64,000 nt of DNA from Mycobacterium sp. ACS4054. Its GTDB lineage: Bacteria > Actinomycetota > Actinomycetes > Mycobacteriales > Mycobacteriaceae. Each line of letters begins with the position of its first letter. Position 1 is the first letter of the stretch. The stretch covers positions 124,001 to 188,000 of the forward strand of contig NZ_LZHV01000031.1 of assembly GCF_001667275.1 (NCBI RefSeq). Direction: 5' to 3'. A program made the position numbers and the translations under genes. The notes under the pieces are model-generated. The model made no database searches. It had not been told where the DNA came from and saw nothing but the letters and a program-made list of their open reading frames with translations. Shown one piece after another: positions 19,782 through 30,928 of this stretch.

Positions 19782-20297
19782 GTGACCGAAAGTTCGCATG
19801 ACTACCGACCGGTGGTGCGCCGCGCGCGAACGTCCGATGTCCCCGCGATCAAGCAACTCGTCGACACCTATGCGGGAAAGATCCTGCTCGAGAAGAATTT
19901 GGTGACGTTGTACGAGGCCATCCAGGAATTCTGGGTGGCCGAATGCGAGGGCAAGGTCGTCGGGTGCGGCGCGCTGCACGTGATGTGGTCCGACCTGGGC
20001 GAGGTCCGCACGGTCGCCGTGGACCCGGCTATGACCGGCCACGGCATCGGCCACGCGATCGTCGACCGGCTGCTCGAGGTCGCGCGCGAACTGCAGCTGA
20101 AGCGGCTGTTCGTGCTGACCTTCGAGACGGAGTTCTTCGGCAAGCACGGCTTCACCGAGATCGAGGGCACGCCGGTGACCGCCGAGGTGTTCGAGGAGAT
20201 GTGCCGCTCCTACGACATCGGTGTCGCCGAGTTCCTGGACCTGAGCTACGTCAAGCCCAACATCCTGGGCAACTCCCGGATGCTGCTGGTGCTCTGA
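19782..20297 (+). CDS. argA: N-acetylglutamate synthase ArgA (GNAT type)
   Basis: 171-residue short, GNAT-only form of N-acetylglutamate synthase, the first step of arginine synthesis, as in Rv2747. The acetyl-CoA binding loop is in VAVDPAMTGHGIGHAIVD; KILLEKNLVTLYE and the C-terminal YVKPNILGNSRMLLVL are highly conserved. The GTG at 19782 is chosen because TACTGT ends only 5 bases before it, so the mRNA is probably leaderless. The gene is followed by a long stem-loop. Confidence 0.92.
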   Translation: MTESSHDYRPVVRRARTSDVPAIKQLVDTYAGKILLEKNLVTLYEAIQEFWVAECEGKVVGCGALHVMWSDLGEVRTVAVDPAMTGHGIGHAIVDRLLEVARELQLKRLFVLTFETEFFGKHGFTEIEGTPVTAEVFEEMCRSYDIGVAEFLDLSYVKPNILGNSRMLLVL

Positions 20298-20307
20298 CTC
20301 AGCTGAC

Positions 20308-20369
20308 CGCCGAACGTGAACTAAGGGCGGAAAATCGGCCGAAATTCCGCCCTCAGTTCACGTTCGGCG
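20308..20369. terminator. Long stem-loop between convergent argA and ftsK
   Basis: Left arm 20308-20332 and right arm 20345-20369 pair over 25 bases with one A-C mismatch; the 12-base loop contains the palindrome TCGGCCGA. It begins 10 bases after the argA stop and ends 16 bases before the ftsK stop (20386), so it can end both transcripts. There is no T-run after the stem, which is common for mycobacterial terminators. The length and near-perfect pairing also suit a dispersed repeat. Confidence 0.8.
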
Positions 20370-20385
20370 ACCTGGCGACCCGGGA

Positions 20386-22860
20386 TCAGTCCTCGGGGTC
20401 GCCGCCGTCGGCGTCGGCGCCGCCGCGGATCAGGGCCAGCGTGCCGGCCAGCTCGTCGGGCTTGACCAGCACCTCGCGCGCCTTGGATCCCTCGCTGGGC
20501 CCGACGATGCCGCGGGTCTCCATCAGGTCCATCAGCCGGCCGGCCTTGGCGAAGCCGACGCGCAGCTTGCGCTGCAGCATCGAGGTGGAGCCGAACTGGC
20601 TGGACACCACCAGCTCGACCGCCTGCAGGAACACGTCCATGTCGTCGCCGATGTCGGGGTCGACGTCGGTGCGTTCGCCGGCCGGCTTGACCGTGGTGAC
20701 GCCCTCGGTGTACTCGGGCTCGGCCTGCTCTTTGCACGCCCCGACAACAGCCTGGATCTCCTCGTCGGTGATGTAGGCGCCCTGCAGGCGCAGCGGCTTG
20801 CTCGCGCCCATCGGCAGGAACAGGCCGTCACCCATGCCGATCAGCTTCTCCGCGCCGGCCTGGTCCAGGATCACCCGGCTGTCGGTGAGCGACGACGTGG
20901 CGAACGCCAGCCGGGACGGCACGTTGGTCTTGATGAGCCCGGTGACCACGTCCACCGACGGGCGCTGGGTGGCCAGCACCAGGTGGATGCCCGCCGCGCG
21001 GGCCTTCTGGGTGATCCGCACGATGGCGTCCTCGACGTCGCGGGGCGCGGTCATCATCAGGTCGGCCAGCTCGTCGACGATCGCCACCACGTACGGGTAG
21101 GGCCGGTATTCGCGCTGGCTGCCCAGCGGCGCGGTGATGGCGCCCGACCGGACCTTCTCGTTGAAGTCGTCGATGTGGCGCACCCGGGAGGCCTGCATGT
21201 CCTGGTAGCGCTGCTCCATCTCCTCGACCAGCCACGCGAGCGCGGCCGCCGCCTTCTTCGGCTGGGTGATGATGGGGGTGATCAGGTGCGGGATGCCCTC
21301 GTACGGCGTGAGCTCCACCATCTTCGGGTCGATCAGGATCATCCTGACCTCCTCCGGGGTGGCCCGGGTCAGCAGCGACACCAGCATGGAGTTGACGAAG
21401 CTGGACTTCCCCGAACCGGTGGAGCCGGCGACCAACAGGTGCGGCATCTTGGCCAGGTTGGCCGAGATGAAGTCGCCCTCGATGTCCTTGCCCAGGCCGA
21501 TCACCAGCGGGTGGTGGTCGCGCCGGGTCGACGGCGCGGTCAGCACGTCGGCCAGCCGCACCATCTCCCGATCGGTGTTGGGCACCTCGATGCCGACGGC
21601 GGACTTGCCGGGGATCGGGGCCAGCATGCGCACGCTCTCGGTGGCCACCGCGTAGGCGATGTTCTTCTGCAGCGCGGTGATCTTCTCCACCTTCACGCCC
21701 GGCCCCAGCTCGACCTCGTAGCGGGTGACCGTCGGCCCGCGGGTGCAGCCGGTGACCGCCGCGTCAACCTTGAACTGGGTGAGCACCTCGCCGATGGCCT
21801 CGGCCATGACGTTGTTGGCGGCGCTGCGCTTCTTGGGCGGGTCGCCGGCGATCAGCAGGCCCATCGAGGGCAGGGTGTAGGGCCCCTCGACGACCCGGTC
21901 CAGCACCTCGGTCTTCTTCTTCTCGCGGCGGCGGCTTTTCCCGATGGCCGGTTCCGGCGTGGTGGGAATGTCGTCCTCGTTGTCGCGCAGGGCCGGGGCC
22001 GGGTCCGCCGTCGGCCAGGCCTGCGGCCCATCGTCGGGAAGCGCGCTCTCGTCGTAGAAGTCTTCGGCCGCATCGGAATCCGCGTACTCGTCGTAGTCGT
22101 CGTACTCGTCGTAGTCGTCGCCGGGCAGCCGGGCGCCGACCATGGCGCGGACCGCGTCGGGCACCTCCCGGATGGTGGTCCCGGTGAGCAGCAGCAGGCC
22201 GAACATGAAGCCGATGAACAACAGCGGCGCCGCGATCCAGGCCGTCAGCCCGTCCGACAGCGGGCCGCCGATGGCGAAGCCGATGAATCCCGCCGCGCGG
22301 CGGCGCGCCTCCGGGTCCTCAGGCGAGCCGGACCACAGGTGGCGCAGGCCCAGCACGGACAGCGCGATCAGGGTGGCGCCCAGGATCAGCCTGGGGCGCG
22401 CGTCGGGGTTGGGCTGGGTGCGCATCAATGCCATCGCCACCACGGCGGTCACGACCGGGAGCGCCAGGACGCCCGCGCCGACGAAGGTGCGCAACAGCGT
22501 GTCCACCCAGGCGCCGACCGGCCCGGCGGCGCTGAACCAGGAGCTCGCCGCGACCACGACGGAGAGGCCCAGCAGCATCAGCGCGATCCCGTCGCGGCGG
22601 TGCCCCGGGTCGATGTCGCGGGCCCGCCCGATCGACCGGGCCGCCCCCCCGGTGCTGCGGGCGGCCATCAGCCAGGTGGCGCGCAGGGCGCGGCCGCCGG
22701 TCAGCCCGGCGGCCACCAGTAGCGAATGCTGACGCCGCTTGGCGGGCCTGCTCGGCCGCTTGCGGGGGGCCGCCGGCCGCGCGCGACCCGACCCGCTTCG
22801 CGAACTGGCCTTTGACCGGCTCGTTCGAGCTTTGGAGCGGGTGGCGGTCTTGTTAGCCAT
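20386..22860 (-). CDS. ftsK: DNA translocase FtsK
   Basis: 824-residue septal DNA pump that clears and aligns chromosome termini at division. Domains: basic Arg/Lys/Ser-rich N-terminus (1-45), four or so membrane helices (about 50-240), a short acidic linker with repeated DDYDEY motifs, then the motor with Walker [11 protein letters not shown] and Walker [14 protein letters not shown], and a C-terminal winged-helix gamma domain ([19 protein letters not shown]) that reads KOPS sequences. The linker is short compared with E. coli. The ATG at 22860 is preferred; the frame stays open 38 codons further up. Confidence 0.95.
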   Translation of the reverse strand: MANKTATRSKARTSRSKASSRSGSGRARPAAPRKRPSRPAKRRQHSLLVAAGLTGGRALRATWLMAARSTGGAARSIGRARDIDPGHRRDGIALMLLGLSVVVAASSWFSAAGPVGAWVDTLLRTFVGAGVLALPVVTAVVAMALMRTQPNPDARPRLILGATLIALSVLGLRHLWSGSPEDPEARRRAAGFIGFAIGGPLSDGLTAWIAAPLLFIGFMFGLLLLTGTTIREVPDAVRAMVGARLPGDDYDEYDDYDEYADSDAAEDFYDESALPDDGPQAWPTADPAPALRDNEDDIPTTPEPAIGKSRRREKKKTEVLDRVVEGPYTLPSMGLLIAGDPPKKRSAANNVMAEAIGEVLTQFKVDAAVTGCTRGPTVTRYEVELGPGVKVEKITALQKNIAYAVATESVRMLAPIPGKSAVGIEVPNTDREMVRLADVLTAPSTRRDHHPLVIGLGKDIEGDFISANLAKMPHLLVAGSTGSGKSSFVNSMLVSLLTRATPEEVRMILIDPKMVELTPYEGIPHLITPIITQPKKAAAALAWLVEEMEQRYQDMQASRVRHIDDFNEKVRSGAITAPLGSQREYRPYPYVVAIVDELADLMMTAPRDVEDAIVRITQKARAAGIHLVLATQRPSVDVVTGLIKTNVPSRLAFATSSLTDSRVILDQAGAEKLIGMGDGLFLPMGASKPLRLQGAYITDEEIQAVVGACKEQAEPEYTEGVTTVKPAGERTDVDPDIGDDMDVFLQAVELVVSSQFGSTSMLQRKLRVGFAKAGRLMDLMETRGIVGPSEGSKAREVLVKPDELAGTLALIRGGADADGGDPED

Positions 22861-23036
22861 GTCGGCCAGGGTAGTCGCATCGATATCATCTGCACCACCC
22901 GCCACACTGGTAACGATTGGGGCTTGTGACCCATCTGACGGGTGGGTCGCGGTGCCGCCTGAGTAGGGTGGCAACCGGTGACCGAGGTAACAGAGCCATG
23001 CGCGTCACCCACCCCTTAGCCGCAGGAGGCCCCAGC

Positions 23037-23351
23037 ATGCCCGTCGTCGTCGTTGCCACCTTGACCGTCAAACCCGAATCGGTCGACACAGTCCGCGACA
23101 TCCTCACGCAGGCGGTGGAGGAAGTGCACAACGAACCGGGCTGCCAGGTGTACTCCTTGCACCAATCGGGCGAGACCTTCGTCTTCGTGGAGCAGTGGGC
23201 CGACCCCGAGGCGCTCAAGGCCCACAGCACCGCGCCCGCCGTCACCAAGATGTTCACCGCGGCCGGCGACCACCTGGCCGGGGCGCCGGACATCAAGATG
23301 CTGCAGCCGGTGCCCGCGGGCGACCCGGACAAGGGTCAGATCCGGTCCTGA
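23037..23351 (+). CDS. Antibiotic biosynthesis monooxygenase (ABM)-type small protein
   Basis: 104 residues with the dimeric ferredoxin-like ABM fold: [17 protein letters not shown], then [22 protein letters not shown]. Related proteins are quinol or heme-type monooxygenases or stress proteins. The ATG at 23037 follows GCAGGAGGC. The stop overlaps the ATG of the next gene by one base (TGATG), so the two are translated together. It corresponds by position to Rv2749. Substrate unknown. Confidence 0.82.
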   Translation: MPVVVVATLTVKPESVDTVRDILTQAVEEVHNEPGCQVYSLHQSGETFVFVEQWADPEALKAHSTAPAVTKMFTAAGDHLAGAPDIKMLQPVPAGDPDKGQIRS

Positions 23352-24169
23352 TGGGGCGGCCACTCGAGGGCAAGGTCGCCTTCATCACCGGCGTGGCGCG
23401 CGGCCAGGGTCGCGCGCACGCGGTGCGGCTGGCCTCCGACGGCGCAGACATCATCGGGGTCGACCTGTGTGATCAGATCGCCAGCGTCCCCTATCCGCTG
23501 GCCACCGAGGAAGAACTGGCGCAAACCGTCAAGCTGGTCGAGGACACCGGCGCGCGGATCGTGGCTGCCCGAGGCGACGTCCGCGACCGGGCCTCGCTGT
23601 CGGCCGCCCTGCAGGCGGGCCTGGACGAATTCGGCCGGCTCGACATCGTCGTGGCCAACGCCGGCATCGCCCCGATGCAATCCGGCGACGACGGCTGGCG
23701 CGACGTCATCGACGTCAACCTCACCGGCGTCTACAACACCATCAAGGCCGCCATCCCGACCATGGTCAAGCAGGGCACCGGCGGATCGATCGTGCTGATC
23801 AGTTCGAGCGCCGGCCTGGCCGGCGTGGGCAGCCCGGACGCGGGTTCCGTCGGTTATGCCGCCGCCAAGCATGGCGTGGTGGGCTTGATGCGGGTGTACG
23901 CGAATCTGCTTGCGACGCAGTATATTCGGGTGAACTCGATACATCCTTCCGGTGTCGAGACCCCGATGATCAACAACGAGTTCACCCGCGAATGGCTGGC
24001 GAAGATGGCCGCCGCGACCGAGACGCCGGGGGCCATGGGCAACGCCATGCCGGTGGAGGTGCTGGATGTGGAAGACGTCGCCAACGCGGTGGCGTGGCTG
24101 GTGTCCGACCAGGCCCGCTACATCACCGGCGTCACGCTGCCGGTCGATGCCGGCTTCTTGAACAAGTAG
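23351..24169 (+). CDS. SDR oxidoreductase, mycofactocin-coupled type
   Basis: 272-residue short-chain dehydrogenase. Cofactor motif TGVARGQGR near the N-terminus, NAG motif in VVANAGIAP, catalytic SS and YAAAK. The insertion after the second strand, [20 protein letters not shown], is typical of the mycofactocin-coupled SDR group, whose members keep a tightly bound NAD and pass electrons to mycofactocin. Mycofactocin genes are not in the window, so the cofactor link is by family resemblance. Coupled to the ABM gene upstream; matches Rv2750. Confidence 0.88.
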   Translation: MGRPLEGKVAFITGVARGQGRAHAVRLASDGADIIGVDLCDQIASVPYPLATEEELAQTVKLVEDTGARIVAARGDVRDRASLSAALQAGLDEFGRLDIVVANAGIAPMQSGDDGWRDVIDVNLTGVYNTIKAAIPTMVKQGTGGSIVLISSSAGLAGVGSPDAGSVGYAAAKHGVVGLMRVYANLLATQYIRVNSIHPSGVETPMINNEFTREWLAKMAAATETPGAMGNAMPVEVLDVEDVANAVAWLVSDQARYITGVTLPVDAGFLNK

Positions 24170-24175
24170 CGGCTT

Positions 24176-25048
24176 ATGGCACGAAATCCCGCCGCGCAGA
24201 CCGCCTTCGGCCCGATGGTCCTGGCGGCCGTCGAGCACAACGAGCCGCCGGGCCGACGGCTGGTGGACGACGACCTCGCCGAGCTGTTTCTGCCGCCGCC
24301 GCTGCGTTGGCTGGTGGCCGCGACGCGGGTCGCGCCGCTGCGTCGCTTGATGATCCGCGGATCGGAGTGGTCCGGCCGCGGGCTGTGGGCGAACCTGGCC
24401 TGCCGCAAGCGCTTCATCGGCGACAAGCTCGCCGAGGCACTCGACGGCATCGACGCGGTCGTCATCCTCGGCGCCGGGTTGGACACCCGCGCTTACCTGC
24501 TCACGCGGCAGGTGCGCATCCCGGTCTTCGAGGTCGACCTGCCGGTCAACATCGCCCGCAAGGTCAAGACGGTCCGGCGGGTGTTGGGCGGGCCGCCGAT
24601 GTCGGTCCGCCAGGTGGCGCTGGACCTGGAGCGCGACGACCTGCTGACCGCCCTGGCCGAGCACGGCTACCGCACCGATTACCGGGCGTTCTTCATCTGC
24701 GAGGGCGTCACGCAATACCTGACGGAAGCCACCGTCCGACGGACCTTGGAGGGGTTGCGCGCGGCCGCCCCGGGCAGCCGGTTGGTATTCACCTACGTGC
24801 GCGGGGATTTCATCGACGGCACGAACCTGTACGGCACCCGCACGCTGTACCGCAGCGTGCGGCAGCGGCGGCAGTTGTGGCACTTCGGCCTACAGCCCGA
24901 GGACGTCGGTGCCTTCGTCGCGGAATACGGTTGGCGGCTGCTGGAGCAGGCCGGGCCCGACGAACTCGTCCGGCGCTACGTCGAACCCACCGGCCGCAAA
25001 CTCGCTGCCTCCCAAATCGAATGGTCGGCCTACGCGGAGAAGTTGTAG
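24176..25048 (+). CDS. SAM-dependent methyltransferase (LCMT/PPM-like, Rv2751 type)
   Basis: 290 residues. SAM-binding motif I is VVILGAGLDTRAYLL, the hallmark of the mycobacterial leucine carboxyl methyltransferase-like family; post motifs include VFEVDLPVNIARK and FICEGVTQYLTE. Starts 6 bases after the SDR stop, so it is likely in the same transcript as the ABM and SDR genes. The substrate is unknown; many paralogues exist in mycobacteria. Confidence 0.85.
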   Translation: MARNPAAQTAFGPMVLAAVEHNEPPGRRLVDDDLAELFLPPPLRWLVAATRVAPLRRLMIRGSEWSGRGLWANLACRKRFIGDKLAEALDGIDAVVILGAGLDTRAYLLTRQVRIPVFEVDLPVNIARKVKTVRRVLGGPPMSVRQVALDLERDDLLTALAEHGYRTDYRAFFICEGVTQYLTEATVRRTLEGLRAAAPGSRLVFTYVRGDFIDGTNLYGTRTLYRSVRQRRQLWHFGLQPEDVGAFVAEYGWRLLEQAGPDELVRRYVEPTGRKLAASQIEWSAYAEKL

Positions 25049-25070
25049 GAGGGCGCACCCCAGGTGCGGT

Positions 25071-26747
25071 TCAGACCTCGATGACCGTCGGCACGATCAT
25101 CGGCTGCCGCCGGTAGGTCTCGCCCACCCACTTGCCCACGGTGCGGCGGACGGCCTGCGCGATGCGGCCCGGCTCGGTGATGTTCTCGGCCACCAGCGCT
25201 TCCAGCTCGGCCTCCACCCGCCGCACGGCCGGCTCGAGCGCCTTCGGGTCCTCGGAGAACCCCCGCGAGTGCAGGTGCGGCGCGACCACCGGACGCCCGG
25301 TGCCGCGCTGGACGATCACGGTCACTGCGACGAAACCCGACGACAGGATGAGCCGCTCGCCCAGCGTGATGTCCCCGACGTCGCCGTTGATCAGCCCGTC
25401 GACGAACATCTTGCCGACCGGCACCGCCCCGGCGATCGACGCCCTGCCGGCGACCAGGTCGACGCTGACCCCGTTCTCGGCCAACAGGATTGACTCCTCG
25501 GGCACCCCGGTGCTGGCCGCCAGCTTGGCGTTGGCGCGCAGCATTCGCCAGGTGCCGTGCACCGGCATCACATTGCGCGGCCGCACACCGTTGTAGAGGA
25601 ACAACAGCTCGCCGGCGTACGCGTGCCCCGAAACATGCACGCGGGCTTGGGCATTGGTGACCACGCGGGCACCGATCTTGGCGAGCTCGTCGATCACGCC
25701 GTAGACCGCCTCCTCGTTGCCCGGGATCAGCGACGACGCCAGGACGATGAGGTCCCCCGCGGTCAGCGTGATGCTGCGGTGCTCGCCGCGCGACATCCGC
25801 GACAACGCCGACATCGGCTCGCCCTGGGTGCCGGTGGTGATCAGCACCACCCGCTCGGGCGGCATCAGCTCGGCCGCGCCGATGTCGATCACGTCGGAAT
25901 CGGCCACCCGCAGGAACCCGAGCTCGCGGGCGATGCCCATGTTGCGCACCATCGAGCGCCCGACGAACGAGACGCGCCGGCCCAACGCGACTGCGGCGTC
26001 GATGATCTGCTGCACGCGGTCAACGTTTGAGGCGAAGCACGCCACGATGACGCGGCCCTCGGCGCCGCGGATCAGGCGATGCAGCGTCGGACCCACCTCG
26101 CTTTCCGACGGCCCCACGCCGGGGATCTCGGAGTTGGTCGAGTCGCACAGGAACAGGTCCACGCCCGCGTCCCCGAGGCGGGACAAGCCGGGCAGGTCGG
26201 TGGGCCGGCCGTCCAGGGGCAACTGGTCGAGCTTGATGTCGCCGGTGTGCAGGATGGTCCCCGCGCCGGTGTGGACGGCGATCGCCAGCGCGTCCGGGAT
26301 GGAGTGGTTGACGGCGAAGTATTGGCACTCGAAGACGCCGTGGGTGCTGCGCTGCCCCTCGGTCACCTCGACGAAGACCGGTTTGAGCCGGTGCTCACGG
26401 CATTTCGCGGCGACCAGCGCCAGGGTGAACTTGGACCCGACGACCGGGATGTCCGGGCGCAGCTTGAGCAGGAACGGGATGCCGCCGATGTGGTCCTCGT
26501 GCGCATGGGTGAGCACCAGCGCCTCGATGTCGTCGAGCCGGTCTTCGATGTGGCGCAGGTCCGGCAGGATCAGGTCCACCCCGGGCTCGTCGTGGGTGGG
26601 GAACATCACCCCGCAGTCGATGATCAGCAACCGGCCGAGATGCTCGAAAACGGTCATGTTGCGGCCGATTTCACTGATACCGCCCAGCGCGGTGACCCGC
26701 AACCCACCATTCGCCAAGGGACCAGGAGGGGCGAGGTCTACATCCAC
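25071..26747 (-). CDS. rnj: Ribonuclease J
   Basis: 558-residue metallo-beta-lactamase/beta-CASP ribonuclease, with both endo- and 5'-3' exonuclease activity in mycobacteria. The metal-binding HAHEDH is at residues 81-86; further ligands are in VNHSIPDA and HTGDIKLDQ. The beta-CASP and C-terminal domains follow (RVHVSGHAYAGEL, VMPVHGTWRML). The GTG start at 26747 is 19 bases past the dapA stop, so dapA-rnj form one unit, as in other mycobacteria. Confidence 0.95.
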   Translation of the reverse strand: MDVDLAPPGPLANGGLRVTALGGISEIGRNMTVFEHLGRLLIIDCGVMFPTHDEPGVDLILPDLRHIEDRLDDIEALVLTHAHEDHIGGIPFLLKLRPDIPVVGSKFTLALVAAKCREHRLKPVFVEVTEGQRSTHGVFECQYFAVNHSIPDALAIAVHTGAGTILHTGDIKLDQLPLDGRPTDLPGLSRLGDAGVDLFLCDSTNSEIPGVGPSESEVGPTLHRLIRGAEGRVIVACFASNVDRVQQIIDAAVALGRRVSFVGRSMVRNMGIARELGFLRVADSDVIDIGAAELMPPERVVLITTGTQGEPMSALSRMSRGEHRSITLTAGDLIVLASSLIPGNEEAVYGVIDELAKIGARVVTNAQARVHVSGHAYAGELLFLYNGVRPRNVMPVHGTWRMLRANAKLAASTGVPEESILLAENGVSVDLVAGRASIAGAVPVGKMFVDGLINGDVGDITLGERLILSSGFVAVTVIVQRGTGRPVVAPHLHSRGFSEDPKALEPAVRRVEAELEALVAENITEPGRIAQAVRRTVGKWVGETYRRQPMIVPTVIEV

Positions 26748-26766
26748 TTACGGTCCACCCTTTGGG

Positions 26767-27705
<939 letters not shown>

Positions 27706-27739
27706 CTAGCGGCGCGGGCCTGCCACGGCCGCCTCCGAA

Positions 27740-28492
27740 TCAGGCCTCGGTCGCCAGCGGGCTGGTCGCGACCTCGGTCCCGTCGGCCAGCGTCGAGATC
27801 TCGAAGTCGGCGAACACCGCCGGCGCGGCGTTCCAGAGCTGGCGCAGGCACTCGATGGCCAGCCGCCGGATTTCCACGTCGGCGTGCTCGCTGGCGCGCA
27901 TGGCGATGAAGTGCCGCCAGGCGCGGTAATTGCCCGTCACGACGATGCGGGTCTCGGTCGCGTTCGGCAGCACGGCCCGCGCGGCCTGGCGCGCCTGCTT
28001 GCGCCGCAGGATGGCGTTGGGCTGGTCGGCGAATTTGGCCTCCAGCCTGGCCAGCAGCTCGGCGTAGGTGGCCCGGCCGGCGTCGGCGGCATCGGTCAGG
28101 ATCCGTCGCAACTCGGGGTCGTCTTCCATGCCCGGGGGCACCACGACGTGCGATTCGCCCTCCGGCACGTAGCGCTGCGACAGCTGGGAGAAGGAGAAAT
28201 GCCGGTGCCGGATCAGCTCGTGGGTGAGCGACCGGGAGATGCCGGTGATGTAGAACGACACGTTCGCGTGTTCGAGCACCGAGAAATGGCCCACGTCGAT
28301 GATGTGCTTGAGGTAGCCGGCATTGGTCGCCGTCTTGGGATTGGGTTTGGACCAGCTTTGGTAGCAGGCCCGGCCGGCGAACTCCACCAGCGCCGGCCCG
28401 CCGTCGGCGTCGGTGGTCCAGGGCACGTCCGGCGGCGCCAGGAACTCGGTCTTGGCGATCAGTTGCACGCGCAGCGGCGCGGTCTCGGCCAC
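27740..28492 (-). CDS. thyX: Flavin-dependent thymidylate synthase ThyX
   Basis: Makes dTMP from dUMP using FAD and NADPH with methylene-THF as carbon donor. The ThyX motif [13 protein letters not shown] is at residues 95-107. 250 residues from the GTG at 28492, matching the M. tuberculosis length. The window also encodes the classical ThyA (33549-34349), the double complement usual in mycobacteria. The hsdS stop is 10 bases upstream of the start, so it may be read from the same transcript as hsdM/hsdS. Confidence 0.96.
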   Translation of the reverse strand: MAETAPLRVQLIAKTEFLAPPDVPWTTDADGGPALVEFAGRACYQSWSKPNPKTATNAGYLKHIIDVGHFSVLEHANVSFYITGISRSLTHELIRHRHFSFSQLSQRYVPEGESHVVVPPGMEDDPELRRILTDAADAGRATYAELLARLEAKFADQPNAILRRKQARQAARAVLPNATETRIVVTGNYRAWRHFIAMRASEHADVEIRRLAIECLRQLWNAAPAVFADFEISTLADGTEVATSPLATEA

Positions 28493-28502
28493 GGCGCTCA
28501 CC

Positions 28503-29558
28503 TTAACGCGCTGGCCGAACGCGGAGTTCACCCGATATCAGCCGCGGCAGCAGCGCGTCGCGGAACGCGGCCAACCGCGCGCTCTCGGTGCGACGGGCAT
28601 GGCACAGCGTCCCCAGGCCGGTGATCGTCTGGCGGGCCGCGGCCGGGAGGCGCCGGACGTCGGGGACCCGGACGTCCAGCAGATCGCCCGGCCTGATCCG
28701 CTGATGGCTGCCCGACGTGCCGCCCACCCGCCGCCGCAGCCGGTCGCAGACGTGCGGTTGGCGCACCGCGGACCACAGGGCCGAGGCCTCGACGCCGGTC
28801 GGCGTCAGGACGACGAACTCGGTGCTGGCCACGGCCATTTCCGGCGGTAGGGCGGCCACGTTCCAGATGCGCGGGATTCGCGGATTCAGCTTCGCGAACA
28901 AGACGCAGGGCACCGAGAGGAGGTACTTGCCGCTCCTGATGGACCCGGCGCTCACGACGCGGGGATTCGCCCCGTCGTCGAAGGCCGGCAGGCTGAAGTG
29001 CGCGACCACCTCGTCGAATTCGGCCACGGTGACGAACGCCGACGACCGGCTCGCCAGGCGGCCCAGCGGCACGCGCCCGGGGGCCGACCCCGCGATGGCC
29101 ACCATCAGGTTCTCGGCGGCCGCGATCACCCGCTCGTTGGCGGACACCTTGTCGTCGAGGGCGCCGAGCAATTCGGCGATCGCCGCCCGTTGCGGAGCGG
29201 CCACGGTGCGCACCGCCACGTCGCGCAGGATCCGCTGGTTGAGCAGCGGCTGTCCCGATCCGGATCGGTGATCGCCCAGCCGGCAGGTTTGCATCGCGTA
29301 GTACCAGTACCGCGTGTCCCGTGCGTCCTTGGCCCGGCAGATCAGCGCGTTCTCGGTGACCCAGACGTCGGATTCGCAGTACCGCAGGCTGCCGCACTGC
29401 GAGCCGACGCGCCCGAGCACGATCAGCGGGCCGGCCGCGTTGTGTTCGGTGGCGTACCCGATGGCCCCGTTGGCGCCGTAGACGCGGAATTGCCCGCCGG
29501 GCCCTCGCCGCGGCGCGCCGGTGCTGAAGAGCAGGTGCTCACCCAGCGTGGTATTCAC
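28503..29558 (-). CDS. hsdS: Type I DNA specificity subunit HsdS
   Basis: 351-residue specificity subunit with two target-recognition domains (about 1-125 and 156-305), each followed by a conserved helical spacer: residues about 120-155 with [20 protein letters not shown], and the C-terminal [20 protein letters not shown]. Both halves are present, so it should read a bipartite site. It starts at a GTG that overlaps the hsdM stop in GTGA. M. tuberculosis has a split arrangement here, with a short hsdS fragment and a second hsdS beyond toxin-antitoxin genes; this one is compact and whole. No hsdR in the window. Confidence 0.9.
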   Translation of the reverse strand: MNTTLGEHLLFSTGAPRRGPGGQFRVYGANGAIGYATEHNAAGPLIVLGRVGSQCGSLRYCESDVWVTENALICRAKDARDTRYWYYAMQTCRLGDHRSGSGQPLLNQRILRDVAVRTVAAPQRAAIAELLGALDDKVSANERVIAAAENLMVAIAGSAPGRVPLGRLASRSSAFVTVAEFDEVVAHFSLPAFDDGANPRVVSAGSIRSGKYLLSVPCVLFAKLNPRIPRIWNVAALPPEMAVASTEFVVLTPTGVEASALWSAVRQPHVCDRLRRRVGGTSGSHQRIRPGDLLDVRVPDVRRLPAAARQTITGLGTLCHARRTESARLAAFRDALLPRLISGELRVRPAR

Positions 29559-30928
29559 CGCAGGCGCTCCAGTTGTTGGCGCACAACGCTTTCCAGGCGC
29601 GCGGATTCGTCGAGCGCGGACAGCAGCTCACCGGTCAGGCGGGTGATCTTCCGATCGACCGGTTCGCCGTCGTCCGCGGCGGCGGGCGTGCCGACGTAAC
29701 GTCCCGGCGTAAGGGTGTAGCCGGCCGCGGCGATCTCGCCGATCGACGCGGAGCCACAGAACCCCGGAACATCGTTATATTCAAGGCCTTTCGCGGTCGT
29801 AGAGCCCGATCCGCGCCACGCGCGGTAGGCGTCGGCGATGCGCCGCACCTCCTCGTGCGTCAGCGCCCGCTCGCCGCGATCGACCAGGTAGCCGAGCTCG
29901 CGGGCGTCGATGAACAGCACCTGGCCGGACCGGTGGCCCTTGTCGGTGTCGAAGAACCACAGACACACCGGGATCGACGTGGAGCGAAACAGCTGCGCGG
30001 GCAGCGCCACCATGCACGAGACCAGGTCGGCGTCGACGATTCGGGCGCGGATGTCGCCCTCCCCCAAGCTATTCGACGACATCGATCCGTTGGCCATCAC
30101 CACACCGGCCTTGCCGCCGGGGGCCAGCTTGGACAGGATGTGCTGAATCCACGCGTAGTTGGCGTTGCCGGCCGGCGGGACACCGAAGTGCCAGCGCGGG
30201 TCGTGCTCGTCGCGGGCCCAATCCTTGATGTTGAAGGGCGGATTGGCCAGCACGTAATCCATCTGCACGCCGGCGTGTTGGTCCTCGACGAACGTGTCGC
30301 CCCATCGCGCGCCCAGGCCCGTGTCGTCGATGCCGTGCACCGCGAGGTTCATCTTCGCCATCCGCCAGGTCTGCTCGACGCTTTCCTGTCCGAAGATCGC
30401 GACCCGCGCGGGATCGCCGTCGTGTTCGGCGATGAACCGCTCGGTCTGCACGAACATCCCGCCCGAGCCGCAGCACGGGTCATAGACCCGCCCGCCCGAG
30501 GGTTCCAGCACCTCGACGATCACCCGGACCACGCTGGGCGGGGTGAAGAATTCGCCGCCCCGCCGCCCTTCGGCGCGCGCGAAGTTGCCCAGGAAGTACT
30601 CGTACACCTCGCCCATCAGGTCCCGCGCGCATCCTCGTTCGCCGACTGGCGCGGCGTCGAGCAGGCGCAGCAGCTCCCCGAGGCGGCGTTGGTCGAGGCC
30701 GTCGTACAGCCGGGGCAGCGCCGCGGCCTCCATCGCGTCGTCGACGAGCCGGCCGATATCCGCGCGTTCCGCGTTGTGCGCCAACGCTTCCCACTGCACG
30801 GCGCAGGTGTGCTTGAGGAACACCAGCCCGAGGATGGCGTCCTTATACTGGCTGGCCGACAGGGAGCCGCGCAGCTTGTTGGCCGCCCTCCACAGCGTGT
30901 CCTTGAGGTCTTTGTCCGTCGCCCGCAT
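29555..30928 (-). CDS. hsdM: Type I DNA N6-adenine methyltransferase HsdM
   Basis: 457 residues. SAM motif I DPCCGSGGM is at 150-158 and the catalytic NPPF at 229-232, both intact; the N-terminal HsdM helical domain (about 1-120) is present. With HsdS it should methylate adenines in a bipartite target. The ATG at 30928 overlaps the stop of the YcaQ-type gene by one base (TGATG), and its own stop overlaps hsdS, so three genes are translationally coupled. Without a nuclease subunit it is either an orphan modification enzyme or works with a nuclease elsewhere. Confidence 0.93.
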   Translation of the reverse strand: MRATDKDLKDTLWRAANKLRGSLSASQYKDAILGLVFLKHTCAVQWEALAHNAERADIGRLVDDAMEAAALPRLYDGLDQRRLGELLRLLDAAPVGERGCARDLMGEVYEYFLGNFARAEGRRGGEFFTPPSVVRVIVEVLEPSGGRVYDPCCGSGGMFVQTERFIAEHDGDPARVAIFGQESVEQTWRMAKMNLAVHGIDDTGLGARWGDTFVEDQHAGVQMDYVLANPPFNIKDWARDEHDPRWHFGVPPAGNANYAWIQHILSKLAPGGKAGVVMANGSMSSNSLGEGDIRARIVDADLVSCMVALPAQLFRSTSIPVCLWFFDTDKGHRSGQVLFIDARELGYLVDRGERALTHEEVRRIADAYRAWRGSGSTTAKGLEYNDVPGFCGSASIGEIAAAGYTLTPGRYVGTPAAADDGEPVDRKITRLTGELLSALDESARLESVVRQQLERLR

